64,000 bases of DNA from contig VZTG01007434.1 of NCBI GenBank assembly GCA_013397845.1, positions 869,118 to 933,117 of the forward strand. Reading direction: 5' to 3'. The DNA is from Melanocharis versteri. Its lineage: Eukaryota; Chordata; Aves; Passeriformes; Melanocharitidae. Of the stretch, positions 52,397 through 63,041 are shown piece by piece. The notes under the pieces were generated by a model. That model did not search any database, was not told the DNA's origin, and saw only the letters and a list, made by a program, of their open reading frames with translations. Position numbers and translations under genes: made by a program. Every line of letters begins with the position of its first letter. Positions within the stretch are counted from its first letter, which is position 1.

Positions 52397-53371
52397 CTGC
52401 TAAGCATTTGCAATCAGCAAGTCTCTAGTTGCACACATAGCGCACACAATAACACTCTTTGTCTCCATCTGCCTCTAGTTCTAGTTTTCTTTTTCCTCTA
52501 TCACATTTCTGTTACAAATAATAGGAATTCCAGTTGCTTGAAGACATACTAGAATGGGCAAATATCCTTAAAGCGGAGGTCCCGTGTGAGGTAGATACTG
52601 AGGGCACCAAACACATTAGATATTGGACATGTTAGTATCAGGACTTGGGACTAGACAGTCTTCTGCTTATAGTTGCACTGACAGATGTGAATTTGTCCCT
52701 ATTAATGCATTAGGTTACACTGCAAACTTTAAATCTGAATTTAGGAATTTGTGTCTTGCAACTAATTCTTCCTGTTGGTGAGGCAAAATTAGGCAGAGGA
52801 GTCTACTGTGCTTCTCAAAAGATTCTAGGAAATAAATCTGGTATTTTCTTCTTCTCCTCCGCTCTACCCCCTAAATGAATGCAAGAAAGCTAACATTGCA
52901 CAAGAAAGATCTTAAGGGACAAGATCTCTCGATCTCTTGAGACTATTTAATTCTCCCATTGCTCTGAAGGAAGAAATGGGCCACTGGGGGCAGACCACCC
53001 GGGCAAGGGACTCCTTTGGGATTGATGGTCAGGATTCCCTTTCTTTGAAGGCAAGCAAGGGGCTGCAGTGCACACGAGCAGGCGGGCTATTATCAATCAG
53101 CTGGCATAACAGCAGCCTGTCTCCTGCAGCCTTGCCTTTGCGCTGGGACATCAACTCTGGCTCAGACGCTCACACTTTTTGCCCCAGAGCACCCCTGGGA
53201 TATGCAAATCTGCTCAGACCGGGCTTCAAGGGATGTAAACATGCCTCTTGAGTGCAGCAGGCACTGAAACAACATTTTCCTAGCCCAGAGCTGACAACTG
53301 GACTATATAACACACCTGTATGTGTTGCATATGTAGGTGAGCAGTAATTCACAAAGTCTTCAGAATCTACA
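52397..53371. other. Intronic DNA, GC-richer toward 53 kb
   Basis: At 53.0-53.25 kb the sequence is GC-richer and includes an ATGCAAAT octamer at 53201-53208. A 104-codon plus-strand frame lies there with no recognisable family. Confidence 0.45.
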
Positions 53372-53432
53372 GCGGGGGGACTAGAACAAGATGATTTTTA
53401 AGGTCCCTTCCAACCCAAACCACTCCATGATG
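53372..53432 (+). mobile_element. CR1 LINE 3' tail
   Basis: GGGGACTAGAACAAGATGAT, then TTTTAAGGTCCCTTCCAACC, then CAAACCACTCCATGATGG is the sense CR1 3' terminus with the ending octamer region. Only about 60 bp is kept. Confidence 0.9.
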
Positions 53433-53493
53433 GATCAGTAAAACAGAAGTACACGTCAAGTTTGGAGTTCATTGGTTGGAAACTGAGGGGTAA

Positions 53494-53519
53494 ATATTTA
53501 AATATCACATTTAAATGTG
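53494..53519. repeat. Two abutting perfect palindromes
   Basis: ATATTTAAATAT (53494-53505) is directly followed by CACATTTAAATGTG (53506-53519). Both are self-complementary with a TTTAAA core. Confidence 0.9.
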
Positions 53520-54549
53520 AAAACATCAAATGTAATTTTTAAAATTATCTACCAAAATGTTTCCAGACACAGCAAATAATCCAAAAAGGACTATCATGCG
53601 CATCTTGAATCATAACATTTGAGAATGATTAATTCACTGTACAACAGATGCACAGAAAGACTTTCCATTCCCATTACTGCTGTTATTTTAGAAGCCTGTC
53701 TTAGGGGAAGGCTAAATATTAGCTTGACTTATTTATCCCACAAAATAGAAGGTGCAGAGAGTAGTCCTGTTTCTTTACCCACTACATCCAGATGAAATTA
53801 AATGACACAAGGAACTTAAGCTCCTTGTAATTTTTACTTCCACATTAAGTTTTGAGCATCTGGATTGTTTTTAATATTTCACCTTTTAACAGAATATTTT
53901 TATATCACAGCTAATGATTTTCATTGCAACCCTGGAGATGGGAAATTATTTTCTATTTTAAACAATACTTCTGAAATATCTTTCAGTCTATATAGATACA
54001 CCGTGCCGATCAGACCTGACCCAGTATGAAAGAGTGTCACACTTTCACATATGTTAATAATATTTCTGAATCATGTCAAGCTGAAACCTGAAGTCAAAGA
54101 CATTCAGGGTGACTAATATGCCTGACACAAGAAGAGGGCATGAAATGGAAGAATTCGAGACTGAGAAGACAATGTTTGAGTGCAAATTTTTTTATAGACT
54201 AATAGCACTAAAATGCTATATAAATGCTGAAGTTTAAACCGATTCATCTAATTTTAAAGCATCACTTATTAGACTGTGTTAATTTTCTGGAAAAGCAACT
54301 TGCATCCTTAAATGATTTGCATGATTCAAGTATATCAAGGTTTAAGCACAATTCTCTTTTTTTTTCTCCTAAATAGGAAAAGCACAACATGCTGCAAACA
54401 TGAAAATCACCCAAATTACTCAGCCTTCCCTTCTGTGCAAAAATGACAGTATTATTAATTGAGCATTTTTAGTGAATGCTTTCCATACGGAGATCATATA
54501 GATGAATTAGATATGTACAACATTAGCATTTATTTCATTTTACACTTAC
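53520..54549. other. AT-rich intronic DNA, nothing recognised
   Basis: No repeat family or exon recognised. Confidence 0.5.
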
Positions 54550-54723
54550 TATAGTTGTCATATAAATCGTTCCACAAGATGTGTTCTTATGGACACTGAA
54601 ATCTCTTATTTTGTCTTCTGGTAATAATCTATTTCTAGAAAAATTCTCATTTATAACACCAGTTATAATCACAGAATTGGTTGGCTGAATAGACATGCTG
54701 TCATTATATAGTGCACATTCTCC
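54550..54723 (-). other. Possible unassigned minus-strand exon (58 codons), speculative
   Basis: On the minus strand a stop-free 174-bp segment lies between an acceptor-like CACTTTGCAG and a consensus donor-like GTAAGT. It is exactly 58 codons in one open frame, so it is phase 0 at both ends, like the GABBR2 exon. The predicted peptide starts GECALYNDS and ends CGTIYMTTI, with three N-X-S/T sequons (NDS, NFS, NTS) and two cysteines. I recognise no family. The polypyrimidine tract is weak and a frame of this length is not rare, so chance is a strong alternative. If transcribed it would fall within the upstream GABBR2 intron, in the same orientation. Confidence 0.2.
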
Positions 54724-55773
54724 CTGCAAAGTGAGTTATTACTAATTAATAATGGCAGAAGGATGGAGGGGGTCTTTCCCTAATGCTTCATCCTGGGGAA
54801 CGACATACACACATTCTCTACCACAAAGCAGCTTCATGGAAGTATGTATTAATGAAGTATTGACGTGGTAATTCTTGCAGAAGCAAACTCATGCTGTGTT
54901 TTAAATGCAAGGTTACCTGGTATACATGTGATACTGGTTCTTTACACACACAGAAATAAAAATTAAAAAAAACCCCAACCTTAAAATATTTCATTATCAT
55001 ATAAAAATATAACTACAATTTAAAAACACAGAAACAAATTTCACTTACTGTAAAATTAATATTAAAAAATCCCTGTAGTTGTCATAGCTTATAGCTTAAT
55101 GAATTGGTTTTCTTCCTTTAATTTAAAATCAAGCATGAGATACATAATAAAATGGAGATGGTTATACATTTTATTACTACGTTAAGGTTAAGAAATAAAT
55201 ATGCAAATATGGAATTTCAAATTACTTTAGAGACCACGCAAGTCGTCAAGGTTTATAAATATGAAAGGAAGTCAGCCCTGGTAAAAACTCATGCAGCTCC
55301 ACTGACATTCTTCATAAATGTATATTTTTAGAAATGCATTTATACCACTTCTGTTAACACTTTAGGTACTGTAGAGTACAAATACATATTTTTTTTTTCC
55401 TGCATTTTACCCTATTAACAGTTTTCAACAGGTTCCTTCTTTTCAAGAATTACCCCAAACTGTTGGTTGTGACTCTTCCTTTCACTTTAAGATGAATTTA
55501 AAATCTAGCACTTATTTCCTTGTGATGGATTTTCCTTTCAGTACTATTTCTCCCTCCTCCGTACTGTTCATTGCTTCTGTTATTGTTTACAAATTCTGGG
55601 TTTCTGCTGACTGTGACTGAAATCCAGAAAGGATTATTCTGTTCCCAAAACTAGCAAGTCCAAATCCTTCCCTGAGGATCAAATCTGTCAATCCCTACCA
55701 GAAGTGTTAGCACTGATTTTCCCCTAGACTGAATGCATTACACCCAGGGAGGGTTTTCCTACCTATAGCAAAA
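54724..55773. other. AT-rich intronic DNA, nothing recognised
   Basis: No repeat family or exon recognised. Short T runs near 55390. Confidence 0.5.
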
Positions 55774-55804
55774 NNNNNNNNNNNNNNNNNNNNNNNNNNN
55801 NNNN
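55774..55804. other. Assembly gap (31 N)
   Basis: A run of 31 N between TAGCAAAA and AAGGAAAAGC. Confidence 0.99.
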
Positions 55805-58711
55805 AAGGAAAAGCTTATTTTTAATGCCCAGGCATGGAATTCTAAAGCTGCAAGAAACATCACATCTTGCTCTTTTTTTTTTTCACTTCTTGAGCAACTT
55901 CCGGAATGTACCGCCTGTTTTCTGCCTATCCATCATTCCCTTCATAACCCTTCACCCTTTTGAACTCCTAAAGGATTATTTTTCTGTTGGATGAAAACTA
56001 GAGACCAAGAATCAGGGAGAGGCAAACTAGAGCACTCTAACGTGTAGGGTGAGACAGCCCCTCAAGCTCAGTCATCTGCCAGGTGGGTGGCACATGGGCA
56101 CTGTCTGGCCACACTCAAACTCCACATGAGCCACAGCTGCCTCTTCCCAAGGCACAAGGGAACACGAGGTAGCTGGCAGTGCTCTAAAAGCCAAACAGGG
56201 ACTAAATCCCACTGGACATGAAGAAAGCTTGAAATTATATCTTTCACAGTGCATGCAGAGGCCAGGCAGAGGGACAGAAGGCTTGAATCTCCAGGACACC
56301 AGGCTTTATTCACAAATTTCTAATTAGATTGTACACATTTAATGACAAGTTCACTGTGGCTACTCCTTTTCTCCCCAATTATATTACCAGTTACTGAATA
56401 TCATAGACATTTCTTTCATGGGAAAAAGAAATCCAGTAAAACGTAAGATATCTTTGAACACTTGCTGAGCTTTTCCCATTATTTGTCCTACCACTAGGCT
56501 ACTAGCACCAAAATCCTGAACAGCCCTATCTTTTTGTAAAACAATAAAATAGCAAAATTATAGCTTTGCACTTCTGAGCAGACATACCGACACAGTGTGG
56601 AGGGTGAAAGCAACTTCCCTCCTAATTGATTCTGTGGAATCTCTTTAAACAGAAATAAAGAGAGGAAAATAATCATGGTGGGAGGTCTCATTAAACTTTC
56701 CAAGGAGCTTCCTTACTGTGAATCAGCACAAGGTAAGAACCTACAAAGCTCATATACCATCTAAGAAAAAACTCCAAACATGCTGATCATTGTGATCCAC
56801 CATGGAATTCCTTCTAGTTGCATTACTAACTCCTCCTCTTGTAATTTTACATACAGTAAACAAACAACCCTTTACACCATCCCCGAGGTAGCCTGCTCAT
56901 TCTGTGCCAGTCAAACCACAACACTGAGTAAACTCAAGAGTTTTCCCACCACATCTTAACTTTTAATTCATGACTTTCTGGAAAACAAAATTGAAAGGCA
57001 GCAGTTTCTTACCTTAACTCTCTTGTCAAAGCCTACTTGCAGAAGTAAATGATGAAAACTTCACCTGAAATGCTATCATACCCTGAGAGAGTTACAGTTG
57101 TTTAGAGGTGGCATGCCAATTTACCGTGTTTGTCAAGACTGTTGGACAGGAGGTCACAAAGTATTTCCTCCCTTCCTTCCCCCTACGTTTTAACAGTTCT
57201 AATTCCCGAAGTGCTTGATGTCCTTCAAAATCCAGATCTCTCTGAGAACACAGATATCAGCTGGGATTGAGCAACAAGGAAACAGGACCATTCAGTGACA
57301 GATTATCAAAGTGCTGAACATCACAATAAAAATATGCAAGATAAACACAGCCTTAGCTCTAACTAAGATTTACTGATTGCAGATATGAGGCAGTATATTT
57401 ATTCCAGAGCATAACACCTATGTCCTTTTCTTGTGAACTCTGTAGTGGTGATCATATGAAGACTGGAAGGAGCACCTTTCTTACATCTCAATTATTCGTT
57501 TTCACACAGACACAAATCTTGCGGAATTCTGATGACGTAAAGCAAGGAAGAGAAGTCAAAAGGGAGTAACAGGACCTGCACCAAGACAGAGCAAAAAAAC
57601 TGGAGACAACCATCACCACTGCAAGACTTTAGGCATTAAGACACTCACCTGCTGTGGACTCACAGCAAGGAGCTTTTCTCTTTTCCGTAACTGTCTAAAA
57701 CAGGATGGGTTGTAATTTAGGTGCCACAAAGAAATACCTGGGGACTAACCAATGAAACACCCATCTTCCTCTTCATGTATGAAAATTATTCACGCCTCTT
57801 CTGCTCTCCCATTTTTGCGCAAAGTCCTTAGGTGTGTCACAGCATATGCTGTTTTCTGTTTATCACATAATTTTAAAGGGTACCTTAATTCTGCATTTTC
57901 AGATTTTCTGTTGGTTGGGCTAGGGAGGTAAGAGGGTGTATATACAAATGAATATCTCCTTGGAACCTCCCAGCTACCAACTTCTGTGCCCAGAAAGTAC
58001 CTAGGAGCCAGACAAGCACATCTAACCCCTCCAGTTTTGAGTAATGAACACGCCTTGGCCACACCATCAATCAAGTCATGCTCTGACACAAACAGTCTGC
58101 CAAATCTCAAACCTCTCTGCTTTGATTAAGGTCATCAAGAAGGCAGGTCCATTCCTGGAAGCAAATTCAAAAACATCTCTGCTGATAAAGTTTGCAGCTA
58201 ACAGGAAAGAAAGATGAAAAACAGGTGAAATGTTAATGATAACAGCTCCACATAGCTTTCTTTAGCCTAGAGATGGGCTGAAAAAGATGAATTTCAGTAC
58301 TGCTAGACCAGCTTACTTGAAACACAAACAGTAATATGCCCTCTGCTCAAGGAGAAGGACTGTACTTGAGAGATACTCAGGATCAAATTTTGGGACCATA
58401 GGGAGTACCCAGAGGAGTGGTACCAGCTGCTGCAGAAGACAGGACCTGCTGGGGCAAGATTCACCACAGTCATGCAGACAATGCCTCGGTGCCATTTTCC
58501 ACAAGGGCAGCACTGGAGTTCCTCACAAGTAAAATGAGCAGCAGGCAGGAACACTCAGTCTTGGGAGAAGCAGCCTGCTCTGGAGTGCAGAGGAGAAAAC
58601 TACATCCCAAATCCTGCTGTCGGAGGAAGGGCGTACACAGGGGCTCAGGAATGCCGCTCAAGCTGCCAGATGCTGTGGGCATCCGCAGGACACAGAATGC
58701 ATACACCACAT
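55805..58711. other. Intronic DNA, nothing recognised
   Basis: No exon or repeat recognised. The last 300 bp are GC-richer and may be a more diverged upstream part of the CR1 copy that follows, but I cannot align it. A 106-codon minus-strand frame at 57790-58110 has no recognisable family. Confidence 0.5.
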
Positions 58712-59155
58712 CACATCAAAGTGAGGAAGTTGATGACGCTTTCTTTAAACAATGTGAGGAAGCCTCTGGATGAGACCCTTGCCTTCACAGGGGGTCTGTA
58801 ACTGCCCTGACATCTTCAGCAAAGGCAACATGGCAGGACACAAGCAGTTGAGAGAGATTTTTGGAGGGTGTCAGAGGTAACTTGGTTTACATTGGTACAG
58901 GATGGGCCAACCAGATGTGATGCACAACTGGATCTGCAGTTCACTAACACAGGAAGAACCGGGCAGGCATGGAATAACCAGTTGGAGCATTGGTTGTCAC
59001 AATCCCGGAGTAGGATTCAAGACCCTGAAAAAAGTGAAAAAGTGAAGTACAGACCCCAGATCAGGGAAAATAATGGAGTAAATCCTCTTGGAACACATTT
59101 CTGGGCACATGAAAGAACAAGCAACCGGGAAGAGTCAGAATGAGTTTGAACAACC
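58712..59155 (+). mobile_element. CR1 LINE ORF2 fragment (endonuclease joined to reverse transcriptase region)
   Basis: The plus strand begins with a translatable stretch SEEVDDAFFKQCEEASG, equivalent to the CR1 endonuclease motif around E-x-V-D-x-x-F-x-x-Q-L-E-E-A-S. It continues through decayed endonuclease sequence (CCCTTGCCTTCACAGGGGGT, GATGGGCCAACCAGATGTGA, TTCACTAACACAGGAAGAAC). At about 59035-59065 it jumps to the reverse transcriptase region (TGGAGTAAATCCTCTTGGAA, CTGGGCACATGAAAGAACAA, GGGAAGAGTCAGAATGAG). The intervening ORF2, several hundred bp in a full element, is missing, and both ends are truncated. It is unusual in the window for keeping ORF2 N-terminal sequence rather than the 3' end. 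Confidence 0.7.
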
Positions 59156-60515
59156 ATGTTGATCCAGCAGGACCTACTGTTAGCAACCTCAGAACCCAGA
59201 GGAAGAATGGATGGGATAGCATAATACCAGGAACGGGACAAAACCCAATAGATTTGTGTGTGACAACTTTAATGGCATTATTAGACTTGGTTTTCCTCAA
59301 CTAATAATAATTAGACTCATAATTTTTCCATTATATTACAAAAAAATGCTTGTCTTTACATACATAAAGTGTATGCTTATTTGTTTACTTACATGCATCC
59401 TCCTCACCCATAACAGGATTTTTGGAGTAACAGAAGGTCAAAGTGTTTCAGCCCCAGTCAACACTGGCCACTGGGTCCGTGGCACTTGAGTTGCTGGAGC
59501 TGCAGATTCCTGTGTCACCTTTGTTTGCCTTAGCTTTGTAGGAAGCACAAGTGAAGCATTTCCTTTGAGTTTGCCTTTAAAAGGCAAAAAATTTACCAGC
59601 TCTGTACAGAATCTATTAGCTACAGTACAGATGAGTCTTGCAGATGCAGATGATAAATATGCACAGCGTATTTATGTATGTATAATACCATTTCATGCAA
59701 ATGAAACCCAGCCTTTCACACATTCCCGGAGTGTCCTTCTGGGTTCTCAGCTGAATAGGAATGCCTTGTGCCCAGGAACTGGGCCACCTGAGCTGCCACC
59801 TGCAAGGGCAAGCCAGGACAGAGGGTAACCGAAGTCAAGCAGAACAAGAACAAACTGAAAAATCTGATGGCGTAAGGTTTAGTCATACCCCTCACCCCTC
59901 CCACATCTAACTGCAGGAAGAAAGGGACAAAGAGACGGGATTGCAAAGGAATTGAGACAACAGGGTCACACGGTGACTGAAGGCAATCTGGGGTCCCAAG
60001 GTGAAAATCTCCAAGACCAGCCTGTTCTGGCCTGCTCGTGTGAGCAAAGCTCCTTGTTCGCCATGCACGACTGCTCCTCCATGTTCTCCCACGAGGCTCC
60101 CCTGGAGATTTCCTAGTTACACCCCTTTCCCTAATAGGTGCAGAGCGTGCAGCCTGCCCTTCCAGCAGGAGGATCTCCACTGCTCAGAGTGCAGCAGCCA
60201 GCATCTAGGCAGTGCTCCCCTGCTGGTCCAGTCTTGTCAGTAGAAAATACCATTTTGCCTTGCTTTTTTTTCTCTTCCCCTCCCACCTTTTTTTAGTTTG
60301 TTTCCTCCTTTCTTTTGTTCCTTTAAAACACAAAACTGAAGCAAAGAATACTACAGAAAAATTGATCAACATGAGAAAGAGTTTGGTATCTTTTGAGTGC
60401 ACACCAACAACAAAAAGTGTAGAGAAGCCCTCCAGTGCAGGTGGTTCACAGTCACCCAGTTTTAGGATATACACGGACTACACCAAAACCTGAAAGGATG
60501 TAATGTGCAGATTAG
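59156..60515. other. Intronic DNA, GC-richer island at 59.7-60.2 kb
   Basis: Holds the longest uninterrupted N-free frame in the window, 154 codons on the minus strand at 59716-60180. It has no recognised domain, and overlapping frames occur on both strands. Origin unknown. Confidence 0.45.
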
Positions 60516-60606
60516 CTTTTCATCCAGGTGTCACAAGCCTCTGAATAATTCCCCCTGATGCGACAGGGGCTTACTTCTCATACACAGCTTTTTGAATAGC
60601 TGACAG
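60516..60606 (+). repeat. Direct duplication, copy 1
   Basis: Begins TTTTCATCCAGGTGTCACAA and ends TTTTTGAATAGCTGACAG. It matches 61209-61295 with a few substitutions and a 3-base length difference. It contains a perfect 6-bp hairpin, CCCCTG-ATGCGA-CAGGGG, at 60552-60569. Confidence 0.92.
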
Positions 60607-61208
60607 CCCCATCAATAGAGCCACTGTCATTCTGAGATTGCACAAGTGCAAGCACAGATGCAGTTCTACAAAAAACACCCTCATCTATTTGCTTTTTGAG
60701 CAAAACAATTTCTCATAAGAATATGCTGGTTTATATATTTCAAGACTCTGCGCATTCCCTGCCTCCTGCCTGTTACCCAGGGAGACTATATGATGGCATG
60801 GTCACCATGGAAACAGTGGACAAACTTAAGATGTTTTCATTCCTGTAGATAAAAGCCATCTGCATTATTTTTTTTTTTTTCATTTCTGTTTCTCACAGCA
60901 CCAGCTCAGGCTCCCAAGCCAAGCTGTGGCAGCTGTGGTGCCACCCTGCAGCCAAGAATCATGTACCATTCCCAAAGCAGCATCCCCATGACATCCCTGA
61001 GCTCACAGGTGGGGGACAGGGCAAACCTCCTACAGGTAATAACAGCATGTGTTTGCTGCAGCAGCCACCTGCCCTCCTTCCTCCCTCACCTCAGAGCAGC
61101 CCACTTGGAAGATGTTTCTGAAAGTTTTCGGACCACACTCCAAGAGGGAAAAAGTACATAGTTTGCCTAAACAGATAAAAAAAGGGGCTGAAGAGTATTT
61201 TTAGTAGG
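60607..61208. other. Spacer between the duplicated segments
   Basis: About 600 bp including a T13 run at 60868-60880. No domain or repeat family recognised; the short plus-strand frame at 60961-61161 looks like chance. Confidence 0.5.
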
Positions 61209-61295
61209 TTTTTATCCAGGTGTCACAAGCCTCTGAATAATTCCTGATGCGACAGGGGCTCACTTCTCATACACAGCTTTTTGAATAGCTGAAAG
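61209..61295 (+). repeat. Direct duplication, copy 2
   Basis: Matches 60516-60606 from TATCCAGGTGTCACAAGC to GAATAGCTGAAAG. It lacks three C residues of copy 1, shortening the hairpin stem from six to four base pairs (CCTG/CAGG). Spacing between copy starts is about 693 bp. Confidence 0.92.
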
Positions 61296-62712
61296 TCCTT
61301 GACCGTGGGTATTTGACACTAGTGGTATCATCTCTCTGTTTATTCAGGAATAGTTGACCAGAAATTTATAAATAATTATGTTCATGATATATGAGATGAA
61401 AGTTCAGTAAGCAGTCCTGAAGCTCAGCTGTTTCTCTGTGGCTAACAAACAGAAACACACTTTCCTCTGCAGCAGGCCAAGATAACTGAATACAACCAGA
61501 AATATCTATTAATTAAGCATCAAATTAGGTTTCCGCAGTGTTTTCCAGACAAAAACTGGATGTTCTGTTACACATAATTAATTTTCTGGAGGTTGAGTTT
61601 TGGATTGCTGTTCTTGCAGGTTTTTGGCTTTTTAGGAAACTTTAGGATGTTTCTGCTTTTCTAGTCATTAAGCCAAATTTGTGACATTGCTACAAGATTA
61701 TACCTTTCCAAGTATAAAAAACTACTGTAAAAAGCCAATTTTTTCACAACTGCACTTCAATTAAATTGACAGACATCTCAGAGAACGCTTCTTAATTTCA
61801 ATAGTCACTTGTAATTCCGTTTTAATCTTTCAGTGGGTAGAAATGTACTGTTTAATGTTAAATGCCTGCTATGTGCTTATGCTCTCTTTAGCCTATAAAT
61901 CTTCTGACTCCTATCGAAACAACACAACAAAATCATTTTCGTATTGGATTTTGTTAAAGTTGGGAGCTTCCTACCAAATTAAAGACCTGCCTATAAGTTA
62001 AAGACAGTCACTGAGGCCACAGCTGGTGTTTTGACAAGCCAGAGTTTCTTCCCTGCTTGTTTACAGCCAATTCTATCCTGCACAACAGTCTCCAACAAAA
62101 TCCTGCCCCAGGCTGTGATCAGGACACTTCTGAAGCATTTCTAATAAAACAGACTTTCTTTTTCTCTTATGCCAAGATTATTCTTCCAAATGTCACATCA
62201 CTCATTATTTTTTACTTTGAATCCTTTCCAGCTTCTTTGCTGAATGCATAAACCAGAACTGAGTATACTCTTGAAGTAAAGGTCTTAATGTTCAATTAAG
62301 AAAAAACTGTAAAAAGTTCCTGCACTTGAGAATTACAGATGTTTGTTCAGCCTGTCAAGCAATCCCCAAATCCTTCTTTACTATTGTCATTATACCCAAT
62401 ATCCCACTGATAATGTACACAAAGCAGGAATACAATTAGAGGTGGTAGCTCAGCACTTTGAATTAAGAACACAAGTAAATTGCTGCTAGTTGTTTTCAGA
62501 TCCCAACTTCAAAACATAACTAGTTTCTTTTAAGTTTAAAATTTATTACTTTAAATCAGTGAGACAGCGTGAAATGAACTGACAGCTAAAACTAACAAAC
62601 TTCAAGGAAAATTAGTATAAACTATAGAGAAAAGGTCATCAAGATTGAAAATAATCAAAAATATGGTTTGCAATCTTTCTGCCAAGATTTGCTACTTCCC
62701 TACTCTATTGTT

Positions 62713-62734
62713 TAAATAAATAAATAATAAATAA
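62713..62734. repeat. (TAAA)n microsatellite
   Basis: AAATAAATAAATAATAAATAA, an imperfect tetranucleotide run. Confidence 0.85.
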
Positions 62735-63006
62735 GCAAAGGAAAAGTCAAAGCTCTAGTAAGATGTAGCATTTTGAATCACATAAAGAATCCCTCAGTGG
62801 CAGACACAAGACACTGGATGTTTTGTGTTTCACTATCTGCATCATAAGCATGCAGTATTCAAAAAAATTCAGTAGAAAGAAAAGAGTGGCAAGGCATGAG
62901 CAGGTTTTGGTCAGTCTGTGACTTTAATCTCGAAAAGCTTCTGAAACAACGTGTCTTTCTTAAGCAGGAAGGGATCAGAAAAATAAAAATGAGATTTTCC
63001 ACTAGT

Positions 63007-63041
63007 TTTTAAGAGTCTTTCCTCCAGAAAGACTCTTAAAA
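63007..63041. repeat. Perfect 15-bp stem, 5-base loop hairpin
   Basis: The left arm TTTTAAGAGTCTTTC (63007-63021) and right arm GAAAGACTCTTAAAA (63027-63041) are exact reverse complements around the loop CTCCA. The stem is too short for a typical miRNA precursor. It is not followed by a T run suggesting a Pol III terminator. Confidence 0.9.

Noticed and set aside
58417..58773. 118-codon plus-strand frame
   Set aside because: Its C-terminal part is CR1 ORF2 endonuclease sequence and the rest has no family, so it is a decayed LINE remnant plus chance.
62437..62460. tRNA-like phrase GGTGGTAGCTCAGCA
   Set aside because: Only resembles a D-arm by chance; no anticodon or T-arm (GGTTCGA) follows.
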